From: Pseudohalocynthiibacter aestuariivivens | GTDB lineage: Bacteria > Pseudomonadota > Alphaproteobacteria > Rhodobacterales > Rhodobacteraceae | Assembly (NCBI RefSeq): GCF_018457175.1 | Contig: NZ_JAGFNU010000004.1 | Coordinates: 219,218 to 283,217 of the forward strand | Reading direction: 5' to 3' | DNA: 64,000 nucleotides | Part shown: in pieces, positions 56,339 to 63,841 of the stretch | Layout of the letters: each line of letters begins with the position of its first letter | Position numbering within the stretch: position 1 is the stretch's first letter | The notes under the pieces: model-generated | The model's database searches: none | What the model saw: the letters and a program-made list of their open reading frames with translations, nothing else | Told to the model about the DNA's origin: nothing | Program-made: the position numbers and the translations under genes

Positions 56339-57022
56339 TCAATCTGTGAAGCTGTATTGATGCAGCAAACCACCGTTCTTTCGCAACCAGCTCCGCGGGG
56401 CCTGATAGTCCGGATAGATTTTTTCAACAACGCTCCAATACGCCGGGGAATGGTTTAATTCCTTCAGGTGCGCTGCCTCATGCGCCGCCACGTAGCGCAG
56501 CACTTCCGTCGGTGCCATGACCAGCCGCCAGGAATACATCAGATTTCCCTCTGCTGTGCAGGACCCCCACCGCGACCGCGTATCACGCAAAGTTAGCCGA
56601 GCATAAGGGCACCCAACAGCAGATGCATAGTGGTCCGATGCAGCTTGCAACCTGTCACGCGCCGCAACTTTTAAAAAAGCTCTAATCTGAGCTGCTGTGC
56701 GCGCTGGTTGATCAGGAACAACAAGCGCATCCTGTTCAGCACGCACCCTGCGTGTTGTCTCGGGTACAATTTTCAACAGCCGGCCTTCAAACAACACCTG
56801 CCCCCCAATCTGTACTTTTTCTGTTTTTGGCTGCTGTTCAAGATGCTTGCGAATCCAGTGCTCTTTCTCCTGAGCAAATGCCAGAGCTTCTTCAACTGGT
56901 ACTCTTTTGGGCAACGAAAGTGTAACGCGCCCATCCAACCGCGACACCCTCAGCGACAGCCGACGCGCCCGCGCAGACCGTTTCAACGCAATTTCAATAG
57001 GTGGATCGCCCGTAAGGATCAT
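56339..57022 (-). CDS. M48-type/YgjP-like zinc metallopeptidase
   Basis: 227 residues. The zinc-binding motif HEAAHLKELNH (HExxH form with Ala, about 180-190) and preceding SRWGSCTAEGNLMYSWRLVMAP match the YgjP/SprT-like DUF45 family. The N-terminal part has RRLSLRVSRLDGRVTLSLP. The peptidase substrate is unknown, and members often partner with DNA-repair or stress genes. It lies 32 bases before the GntR gene on the same strand, so the two may share a transcript. Confidence 0.88.
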   Translation of the reverse strand: MILTGDPPIEIALKRSARARRLSLRVSRLDGRVTLSLPKRVPVEEALAFAQEKEHWIRKHLEQQPKTEKVQIGGQVLFEGRLLKIVPETTRRVRAEQDALVVPDQPARTAAQIRAFLKVAARDRLQAASDHYASAVGCPYARLTLRDTRSRWGSCTAEGNLMYSWRLVMAPTEVLRYVAAHEAAHLKELNHSPAYWSVVEKIYPDYQAPRSWLRKNGGLLHQYSFTD

Positions 57023-57199
57023 CTGCTGTTCGCTGCCTGTATTTTAATTTTGTATTGATATTTACCGTAACACGAAGGTTTATTCACGTCATTTTCGCCA
57101 ATTGCGCAAATGTTATTCAAAAGCCTTTGACAGTAATCGCAGGGTATGGCAGTTGGCTGCGACTCTCAAAAATGATGGCGACGCTTGAAGGGAAAATTC

Positions 57200-57526
57200 A
57201 TGGCCAAAGAAGAATGGGGTGTAAAGCGCCTCTGCCCGACAACTGGCAAACGTTTTTATGATTTGAACAAAGATCCGATCGTCAGCCCCTATACCGGCGA
57301 AGTGGTTAATCTGGACACCGGCAACAAATCACGTGTGATGATCGCGGACAAAGAAGATAAAAATTCAGCCGAAAAAGTTGTAGCAGACGAAGAAGTCGTT
57401 CTGGATGACGACGCAGATGTCGATCTGGCCGATGATCTTCTGGACGATGACGATGACGACGATGATGATGGTGACGTTTCTCTTGACGAGATCGTCGATG
57501 TCGCTGCGAATGACGACGACAATTAA
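57200..57526 (+). CDS. TIGR02300 family protein with acidic tail
   Basis: 108 residues from the ATG at 57200 (AAGGGAA ribosome site). The family signature FYDLNKDPIVSPYTGEVV follows a RLCPTTGKR start. The C-terminal half is dominated by Asp runs (for example nine consecutive Asp near residue 85). The family (FYDLN acid) is conserved in Alphaproteobacteria with no assigned function, and the tail could bind basic proteins or metals. It is the last conserved chromosomal gene before tRNA-Ala. Confidence 0.9.
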   Translation: MAKEEWGVKRLCPTTGKRFYDLNKDPIVSPYTGEVVNLDTGNKSRVMIADKEDKNSAEKVVADEEVVLDDDADVDLADDLLDDDDDDDDDGDVSLDEIVDVAANDDDN

Positions 57527-57602
57527 TCTAAGATGGGGCTCTTTTCACTTGAATTGGGCCCCACGCTCGCCTAGATAGCAGCGCACAGATTAATTCTGGA
57601 TC

Positions 57603-57678
<76 letters not shown>

Positions 57679-57856
57679 AATAAAATCATTAAGATACTGA
57701 AATATAACGAAAACGCGAGATATAGAAAACTCTGTCCCGCCAATTTTCCCACCATCAGGTATCTGAAGAACCCTCTCAGTTAATATAGTTTGGTTGTCTC
57801 TTTCGCCCTGCAATGCGCGGTTTCGCGCTTCTATTTGCAACACGAAAGGTACGAAC

Positions 57857-58090
57857 ATGACACTTCCAGAACTCGATCTTGAACCAGCACACGCTCGTTT
57901 AAAAGAATTTGCCGAGTGGACAGGAACAAAACCGCCAGAAACTTTGGTTGATGACGACGGCGCACCAACCAACGAGCTTTTGGCCTACACCCGGCAACAA
58001 GGCCTATCTCTTGATTGGCTCTTTGTAGGCGATGTTGGTTGCCTCGTAAGGGAAGTCCGCAGAAGCCGCCTTGAAAATGTAGCTGCGTAG
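57857..58090 (+). CDS. Unrecognised small protein of the accessory region
   Basis: 77 residues from the ATG at 57857 with an AAAGGT ribosome site. It contains FAEWTGTKPPETLVDDDGAP and LLAYTRQQGLSLDWLFVGDV. The latter is reminiscent of small Rhodobacteraceae proteins found next to phage or plasmid regulators, where GLSLDWLFxGD ends a helix-turn-helix-like unit. No function can be assigned. The next gene follows after 20 bases on the same strand. Confidence 0.6.
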   Translation: MTLPELDLEPAHARLKEFAEWTGTKPPETLVDDDGAPTNELLAYTRQQGLSLDWLFVGDVGCLVREVRRSRLENVAA

Positions 58091-58110
58091 AACATTGGGA
58101 GGATCTTCAA

Positions 58111-58398
58111 ATGAAACTCACGATGTATCAGCTCTACTGCAAATGGTTCCACCTCAGCGAAAGCATTGTCAGGAACTGTATTGATTCAAAACTCACTCGA
58201 CTTCGCGAAACTGAAGATCAGATAGCTGAACTGCGATGCGTAACCATTCAGGACTATGCAATCAAAGTTATGCTCGTGCATGACAATTCCGATATTGAGA
58301 TGCCTCCTATTGAAAGGTCACTCGTTCGGGATGCATTGCTAGTTCTTAGCAACATCCGTGATGATGAAGCTAAGAAGGACGAGGAAGCTCCGGCATAG
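58111..58398 (+). CDS. Unrecognised small protein of the accessory region
   Basis: 95 residues with a strong GGGAGGA ribosome site. It is largely helical: YCKWFHLSESIVRNCIDSKLTRLRETEDQIAELRC in the first half, and a charged tail (DDEAKKDEEAPA). There are two Cys in the N-terminal half. No family is recognised. It follows the 77-residue gene and ends before a hairpin (58408-58438), so the two form one short transcription unit. Confidence 0.6.
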   Translation: MKLTMYQLYCKWFHLSESIVRNCIDSKLTRLRETEDQIAELRCVTIQDYAIKVMLVHDNSDIEMPPIERSLVRDALLVLSNIRDDEAKKDEEAPA

Positions 58399-58407
58399 GC
58401 AGACAAG

Positions 58408-58438
58408 GCTCTCAGCGGGCAAAACCTTCGCTGAGAGT
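58408..58438 (+). terminator. Hairpin after the two small accessory genes
   Basis: Stem CTCTCAGCG (58409-58417) and CGCTGAGAG (58429-58437) with an 11-base loop, extended by one G-U pair. It lies 10 bases after the 58111-58398 stop. No T-run follows, so it is only a probable terminator. Downstream, 58435-58521 carries a start-less frame encoding a hydrophobic stretch, perhaps a gene remnant. Confidence 0.45.
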
Positions 58439-58613
58439 GCCATATCGCTGTAGGGATTTCGGTCGTAGTCACCGCTATTGGAATTTGGGTGAATTGGATT
58501 GGCGTCGGTGGCGCCCCATAAAGAATGCTAGGAATCAACGCAGGCGTCTAGAGCCCAGAGCAACCATAAGAATGTTAGGGGCTTGCAGCACTGCTATTTG
58601 TACTTGTGCCATT

Positions 58614-60044
58614 CTACTTAGCAGCTTCCAATTTTCTTCGATTCTCAGCGATGGATCGCCAAAATTCAATATCTTTGTCAAATTCGTCGGGCTGCACAAC
58701 AACGTTGATTGGAATGAACGCGTCCTTTCGCGCGATAAGCTCACCTGTCTTGGAGTCGGCGATCTGTATAGAGCCGTTCAAGTAATACCATTTAGCAAAT
58801 TCGGTTAACTCCGCCTTGTGAAACGCATACGTTGAGGAGTCATCATCTTGGGCACCGAAAAATCCATCATGTATGTCAAACTCCAAACGTTCCTCCGTAA
58901 AGTTCAAGGAAAACTTCACTCGGAGCCGTCCATCTTCACGCTCGAACTCGACATGAACTTTGTTCCCATCTTGCACAAAAGAAGTTGGTTGCAACCCCTT
59001 AAGCGCTTCGAAAGGCCCCTTTCCCTTTAGCTGGAAGTCGATAACTGGCACGTCTATTTCCTTGCTCGCGCCAATTGGCTTTCCCAAAACAACACTTTGA
59101 ACTATTTCTGCGCCCAAAATCCTCTTAAAGCCGGAAAGTTCATAGAGATGCTCACGAAAAACTTTCCCGGCGGTTTGCACATTAAAATTTTCCTCAATCG
59201 CGAGTTCAGCCAAACCTTCGACCAGCGGTAGTTCATGATATAATCGATTTGAATCAGTGGGTTTATCGGGGTCAACAATCGGATTGCTGCCCGCATGAGC
59301 AATTGCACATCTCCCGGATTTGTAGAGGTGATCAGATACATTTAAGATACCTGAAGCGATCAACTTGCCCCATGCTCTTTTTCCCTCGCCATTGGGCAAG
59401 CGATTTACAGCTTGCGCAACCCATTCTTTGATCTTTGTTTTTCCGACGGCAACTTCCAACACCCGGTAAAAAGAGAGAAACGAATAAGCGATGTGACTTA
59501 AACCTCGACCCTCTCGCATAAGAGCCAATGCCAATTGATGCTTTGCTTCAGTTATCTCGGGAAGGTAGCATAGATCAAATTGATCTCTAATAACGAGGCC
59601 AGCGTTGGAACTTCGTTTGTAGGGGTAGAGTGCACTGCCTCCTCCAAAAGACAGCAATACCGATCCTTTCCCTTCGACCCAAGACAATACACTTAAGAAG
59701 CGAAGTATTTTTTCCCGCAGTTCGTCCTCATCTTTGCCTTGGACTCGGACAGCTATTCCAGGATACGCATCGATAGTGACCGGAATGATCCAGTATTCTT
59801 GCCCGAGGTACGCGATACGTTGGACACGCACCGGCCACGCCATCGACGATTCTACATATGCAACGATCCAGCGCCCAGGCTTTTTCAATTCGTCTGTCAG
59901 AGCGTCTTTGTATTCTAGAACTTTTAATCCGAGCATAATCTTCGATGTCTTCCCGCCGAATTCTCGCCGAACGAGATATCTGGCTAAACCTTTGGAAATG
60001 GAGCAATACGACAAAACCGCTGCAAGGGCAGCAATTTCAGTCAC
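58614..60044 (-). CDS. Unrecognised HEPN-like protein A (MauJ-like), partner of the 60063-61448 protein
   Basis: 476 residues from the GTG at 60044. No catalytic family is certain. Residues from about 185 to 310 are helical and contain SFLSFYRVLEVAVGKTKIK and KSGRCAIAHAGSNP, the latter an R-x4-H motif (Arg245, His250) like that of HEPN RNases. The family resemblance is to MauJ-like HEPN proteins. The C-terminal 150 residues look beta-rich (VIDFQLKGKGPFEALKG, VHVEFEREDGRLRVKFSL). It starts 18 bases after the partner gene stops, so they form one operon. A toxin or defence role is inferred, not shown. Confidence 0.7.
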   Translation of the reverse strand: MTEIAALAAVLSYCSISKGLARYLVRREFGGKTSKIMLGLKVLEYKDALTDELKKPGRWIVAYVESSMAWPVRVQRIAYLGQEYWIIPVTIDAYPGIAVRVQGKDEDELREKILRFLSVLSWVEGKGSVLLSFGGGSALYPYKRSSNAGLVIRDQFDLCYLPEITEAKHQLALALMREGRGLSHIAYSFLSFYRVLEVAVGKTKIKEWVAQAVNRLPNGEGKRAWGKLIASGILNVSDHLYKSGRCAIAHAGSNPIVDPDKPTDSNRLYHELPLVEGLAELAIEENFNVQTAGKVFREHLYELSGFKRILGAEIVQSVVLGKPIGASKEIDVPVIDFQLKGKGPFEALKGLQPTSFVQDGNKVHVEFEREDGRLRVKFSLNFTEERLEFDIHDGFFGAQDDDSSTYAFHKAELTEFAKWYYLNGSIQIADSKTGELIARKDAFIPINVVVQPDEFDKDIEFWRSIAENRRKLEAAK

Positions 60045-60062
60045 GATGCAACAGATAAACCA

Positions 60063-61448
60063 CTAAATAGATTTAATGTTCTTTTGTAGCTTTTTTCGTT
60101 CCTGGATAAACAGAGGGAGCTCAGTACTAAGGGCTTTCGTGAAGCTATTCGGTCCATTAAATGGCCGATCGTGTTCCTTCGTCTTCGCAAGACTGTGTTT
60201 CTCTAATAGCCAAGCAGCGAAATAAAAAAAGCCTTCAATGCTAACGTCTGTTAGGTATTTCCCAAGATAGGTCGAATTCGCAATATCCTCACCTAAAGGC
60301 ATATCTTCCCCGTGAACCAGCGAGCCTCTCTTCGAGTAAAATTCCCCGACTTTACCGTTCAAATCAGATTTCCAACCAGAAAATTCGAGAATGACCTTCG
60401 AGTTTTTTACAATTTGCTGCTTTATGCCTTTGTCAGAAGATACGTACAGTGCTTCTAAACAATTTGAAAAGGCTACGGTTCGTTCAGCATCACTCGCAGG
60501 GCTATTACCAATATCTAACCATATCATCGCTGTAATGAGTTTCTGCTCGAGAAATCTCCACCTACCTTCATTGATAACTTTTGCTAAAAACGAACCAAAC
60601 AAGATGAACCAGTCTCTTGAACCATCTGACAAAAGATGCATTACAACATCATTTTCCGCATTTAAAATGAACTGCTTATGCCAACTAAAAAAGATCGACT
60701 CCTTTTCGTCTGAAGCAGAAGAGGAACTCATAAAAAACTCGAGAAGCTTGGGCATCATTTGCTTCGATGTTCCTAGCCACTTACTGTCCTGCAGTCGGAG
60801 TCGTGACTTAATTGCAGCAATGGCCATGCGTACGGAAAGATATGCTCGCTCTTGGGCCTTTGGTTCGCAGAAACCAGATATGCGGACGTGAGCTATCCAA
60901 TTTTGAACATCATATTTAGCTTCAAATTCTTCGAGAGTGACAGAACCTTCTTTGGATATTTCAGGACCGTGCCTTTCTAGAAAAACTTTCTTATCGTAGA
61001 AAGTTACGGGACCAATAGAGAACTTTGTCATGCCTCGGAAGTTTGGGGCGAGGCAAGGGATATAGTAGTTCTTCGAGACAAGCTTATCTCGGCAAGTCAC
61101 TTCGATGCAGTGATCGATAAACTCTTTATCATCGTACTCACAGCCCTTTAGAAGCAGTTTTCCAAATTCGACCTTTAAGACTTCCAAGAAATCTGAATTG
61201 CGGACACGACCTACGAGTTTGGGCTCAGAGCTGACGACGGTTTCTGATAGCTGGGCCAGCCTTTTGTGAGCGGCTTTTCCGATTATCTTCTTTCGGTTTC
61301 CTTCAAGCGGAATTTCGTAAAGCCAACCATCGTTCTTAATGGCTGACTTTATGCTCTCAATGTTTTGAGAAAGTTCGTGGTAACGAACCAACTCGTCCAT
61401 TACGAATTTCAGCGTTTTATCAATTTTGCGAGAAGATAAGTTAGCCAA
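60063..61448 (-). CDS. Unrecognised Apea-like HEPN protein B
   Basis: 461 residues. An N-terminal 300-residue region (NYYIPCLAPNFRGMTKFSIG near 127-146) precedes a C-terminal HEPN-like helical domain: AERTVAFSNCLEALYVSSDK (about 321-340), then GEFYSKRGSLVHGEDMPLG (about 368-386) with R-x4-H (Arg374, His379). This R[SG]xxVHG form is typical of Apea-like HEPN domains, many of them in defence or toxin systems. It is the first gene of a two-gene operon. Base composition is AT-rich compared with the core genes. Confidence 0.72.
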   Translation of the reverse strand: MANLSSRKIDKTLKFVMDELVRYHELSQNIESIKSAIKNDGWLYEIPLEGNRKKIIGKAAHKRLAQLSETVVSSEPKLVGRVRNSDFLEVLKVEFGKLLLKGCEYDDKEFIDHCIEVTCRDKLVSKNYYIPCLAPNFRGMTKFSIGPVTFYDKKVFLERHGPEISKEGSVTLEEFEAKYDVQNWIAHVRISGFCEPKAQERAYLSVRMAIAAIKSRLRLQDSKWLGTSKQMMPKLLEFFMSSSSASDEKESIFFSWHKQFILNAENDVVMHLLSDGSRDWFILFGSFLAKVINEGRWRFLEQKLITAMIWLDIGNSPASDAERTVAFSNCLEALYVSSDKGIKQQIVKNSKVILEFSGWKSDLNGKVGEFYSKRGSLVHGEDMPLGEDIANSTYLGKYLTDVSIEGFFYFAAWLLEKHSLAKTKEHDRPFNGPNSFTKALSTELPLFIQERKKLQKNIKSI

Positions 61449-61800
61449 AACATAAAATCCGTTGTTAGGGTCGCATTTTACTGTTCTCGCAGATGCGCCA
61501 AAGACCTACTATCGCAACTGAGCGACCTATAGTCGACTTTGTTCGAATATCTGCTTTGTTTGCAACTCAAACGGTTCGAGTAGCTGAAAAAAGCGAAACG
61601 TCTCTTATAATTTTTATCTCGCAGCGCCTTTTCGAATGTAAAGCACACTTTGTCTTCTGCGACCTTCAATGTTCCAAGTTTCTTGTCAAGATTTACTCCA
61701 TTTAGGTTTCGGCGAACCAGAAATTTTCCGTTCCTTGAATTCTCAAACCGCCCTACAAAATGCTGAAGCTAGAAATCGAAACGAGCAATTCTGTTGTTCG
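61449..61800. other. Gene-poor stretch upstream of the HEPN pair
   Basis: About 350 bases without a gene I can support. Short open frames exist on both strands (for example 61478-61669 minus, 61493-61705 plus), but they lack ribosome sites, similarity and coding bias. It probably carries the promoter of the HEPN operon (starting at 61448). Its right part holds the 3' end of a frame (61769 to about 61925) that belongs to the fusion described for 61801-62115. Confidence 0.5.
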
Positions 61801-62115
61801 TCACCGTGGAGAGATGTGTCCAATCTTTGGGCTCCTTAAGATTGTCATCAATACGACAGACCAGCAACCTTTCAGGACAAACATCATTGTAGGATACGAT
61901 AGATCCAAATTTTTGGGCGACGGTTCAGGGTCGATTTCATGGGACACATGAACACTGTGTTCGGCAACCGAATAGAACTTCTCACAATGCGCATTAAACC
62001 GGCACAGCAGCGACAAAGCGTGCGCGATGTCTTCTATATCAATCTTGTTTGGGTCTGGATGGGTAAGTGGAAATTTCTTCCCGGTGAATGTCTGTATCCA
62101 AGTGTCGTCGCTCAA
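61801..62115 (-). pseudogene. Truncated HD-type phosphohydrolase fused to foreign sequence
   Basis: The first 66 or so residues match small HD phosphohydrolases: TWIQTFTGKKFPLTHPDP, IDIEDIAHALSLLCRFNAHC and FYSVAEHSVHVSHEID. Normal proteins continue with LLHDAAEAY, but here the similarity ends and an unrelated tail runs to the stop at 61801. In another frame, 61925-61769 reads VCRIDDNLKEPKDW and looks like the end of a different gene. It is probably inactive because the catalytic His-Asp is missing. It overlaps the 88-residue gene by four bases. Confidence 0.7.
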
Positions 62116-62378
62116 ATGCCTCGCCCCTTTGTTGGGTGATTTGGTCTCGACCGTACCGCTTCAACGTCCCCCGTCAACTCAAACAGCAGTGAGATCGACA
62201 GCGTTGCAGGCCATTCGATTTTGGTCTCCCCAATATGTTGCACCAAACCTTTGATATCATCTCCCGACCAAGTGTTGTCCCCTGCCCTGACCGACCAGCC
62301 CACTTTCTCTGGAACGGCTATCGTCAGCGCTATTGTTGTAGGTTCTTGATCCGGTTCACCTTTGTTGTCCTGCTCCAT
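62112..62378 (-). CDS. Unrecognised small protein
   Basis: 88 residues, acidic, with TIALTIAVPEKVGWSVRAGDNTW and LSISLLFELTGDVEAVRSRP, suggesting a beta-rich fold without membrane segments or cysteines. No family is recognised. Its stop overlaps the start of the truncated phosphohydrolase by four bases, and the RNase H-like gene lies 70 bases upstream on the same strand. The three may be one unit. Confidence 0.55.
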   Translation of the reverse strand: MEQDNKGEPDQEPTTIALTIAVPEKVGWSVRAGDNTWSGDDIKGLVQHIGETKIEWPATLSISLLFELTGDVEAVRSRPNHPTKGRGI

Positions 62379-62448
62379 ATCTACCTCTCAGTTACAGCAA
62401 AAAATATCCGAAAATATCAGCTGAAACAGCGCCTTACAAACCCCTTTG

Positions 62449-63069
62449 TTAAGGGCGAATGACCAGACATGGGTCGGCGAGAACTGGGTTGTTATTGTGG
62501 CACCAGCCCGTGCGCATCATGCAGGCTCCAACCAAGGATAGGACGTTGTCTTCATATACCGCATTTGCAGCATTGAGATCAGGGAGCGCTGCGCGAAACC
62601 CTTCAGCTGCGTTGAGCGCATCTTTCCAGTGCTCCCCGGGTCCGGCGTGGTTGGCACCACTGACGAAGGCCTCATAGAGCAACATGTCATTGCCGTTGGT
62701 CCAGCTATGCCAATCCAATGTCGCAGGTTTACTGGGAAGACGGTCTCGCAAACCTTCCAGAACATGACAAACCACTGCCAAACCTATTGTTGTTACCGTC
62801 GCCCCGGCCCCGGCTGACCACGGACGCCCGTTCTCGCCATTGCGTTGAGCAGTAAGCCGGTTCAACGGGCGGCTAATTGGAACGAACAAAGGTGCTTCAA
62901 ATCCCAATGCAGCTGGTTTGTCCTTAGCCAATTCTGCAAAACAACAAATGAATGCATCAAGGCCATTGCCCGTTTCAACGGCATCACCATCCAATATCGC
63001 CCAGCCAATGTTCTTGGGAGCACCGACATCGATTGCGGCAATAACGATATTCTTTGGATCGTCCCGCAA
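62449..63069 (-). CDS. Candidate RNase H-fold (RuvC/DUF429-like) protein
   Basis: 206 residues from a TTG at 63069. A stop lies four codons upstream and no ATG is available nearby. The start NIVIAAIDVGAPKNIGWAIL resembles the first strand and catalytic Asp of RuvC or DUF429-like RNase H folds. GFEAPLFVPIS at about residue 56 could supply the second acidic residue. The middle has GAGATVTTIGLAVVCHVLEG. The exact family is uncertain, and a nuclease role is inference. It is divergent from the XRE regulator (121 bases between). Confidence 0.6.
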   Translation of the reverse strand: MRDDPKNIVIAAIDVGAPKNIGWAILDGDAVETGNGLDAFICCFAELAKDKPAALGFEAPLFVPISRPLNRLTAQRNGENGRPWSAGAGATVTTIGLAVVCHVLEGLRDRLPSKPATLDWHSWTNGNDMLLYEAFVSGANHAGPGEHWKDALNAAEGFRAALPDLNAANAVYEDNVLSLVGACMMRTGWCHNNNPVLADPCLVIRP

Positions 63070-63170
63070 ATCGTCTTCGCTTCATGTAAATGCACTGATT
63101 TGCGCAAACTATGAAGTCCGGTCGTGTTTTGCAAAACTTTTCGAAGTATGTTCGATTTATTGATGCACAA

Positions 63171-63188
63171 GACGAAGTCTACTTCGTC
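63171..63188. promoter_or_regulatory. Perfect palindrome just before the XRE regulator start
   Basis: GACGAAGT (63171-63178) and ACTTCGTC (63181-63188) with a CT spacer, ending two bases before the ATG at 63191. It covers the place of the ribosome site. It could be the operator for autorepression by the XRE protein or an mRNA hairpin that limits translation. It also lies 100 bases upstream of the divergent RNase H-like gene. Confidence 0.65.
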
Positions 63189-63190
63189 AT

Positions 63191-63538
63191 ATGAGCAATC
63201 ACTTAAAAACCTACCTTGGCGGCCAAGTCCGGTCGTTTCGGCGCACGACGGGTCAAACCCAGGCAGCAATTGGCGAAGCCATTGGCCGAACAGCTGAAGC
63301 CGTTTCAAACATTGAAACCGGAAAAAGCCTGCCAAGCCTCGACACACTTGTTTTGTTGGCAGGCGTCTTCAACGTTCCAATTACAGAGTTCTTTCCGGCG
63401 CAGGATCATGACCCCTCCCGGAGCCCGAACAGGTTAAAGCGCGAGGCTGAAGCGATGACCCTGATCCGCGCCATGCCGGACAAGGAACTTAGGATCGCAC
63501 TCGCCCAATTGGAAGCGCTCAGCCAACTGGACAGTTAA
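63191..63538 (+). CDS. XRE family transcriptional regulator
   Basis: 115 residues. The helix-turn-helix (about 10-65) reads GGQVRSFRRTTGQTQAAIGE, then IGRTAEAVSNIETGKSLPSL and LVLLAGVFNVPITEFFPA. A charged C-terminal helix of about 40 residues could dimerise. No strong ribosome site is visible. A perfect palindrome abuts the start. Position and size suit control of the neighbouring accessory genes. Confidence 0.88.
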   Translation: MSNHLKTYLGGQVRSFRRTTGQTQAAIGEAIGRTAEAVSNIETGKSLPSLDTLVLLAGVFNVPITEFFPAQDHDPSRSPNRLKREAEAMTLIRAMPDKELRIALAQLEALSQLDS

Positions 63539-63547
63539 AAGGGTGTT

Positions 63548-63706
63548 CTAGCTTACACGCCAATATGGGTTTTCAAATACGCCATCCGATTGGATTGCCC
63601 AATTGATGTAGTTCAATTCGATGCCAAGAAGTCTCTCAACCCCGGAAACATCAAACAACATCAACACGCCTGACCGTCGGTCTTGCACCATGAAAACCTG
63701 CTCCAT
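63548..63706 (-). CDS. Unrecognised small protein, possible
   Basis: 52 residues from the ATG at 63706, which has CAGGGG eight bases upstream. An ATG at 63766 would add 20 residues without a ribosome site. It contains FMVQDRRSGVLMLFDVSGVE and ends NPYWRVS. No family is recognised. It is convergent with the XRE gene, nine bases apart. Coding status is moderate. Confidence 0.5.
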   Translation of the reverse strand: MEQVFMVQDRRSGVLMLFDVSGVERLLGIELNYINWAIQSDGVFENPYWRVS

Positions 63707-63841
63707 AACCAGCCCCTGAAATTGCAAAAAAACTTCAGGAAAACATGGTGGGATATTTGCGTGCAAGTACTGGGATGCGGCATCGAGCGTAGCCGAGGTG
63801 CTTGGCTCGGAAACAAACCTTCACCATATAGGTTTGAGTGT

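Noticed and set aside
57399..57510. Apparent GAC/GAT repeat tract
   Set aside because: It encodes the Asp-rich tail of the TIGR02300 protein and is explained by coding content, not a separate repeat element.
61478..61705. Two overlapping short frames on opposite strands upstream of the HEPN operon
   Set aside because: No ribosome site, no similarity and mirror-image overlap. They look like chance frames in AT-rich DNA.
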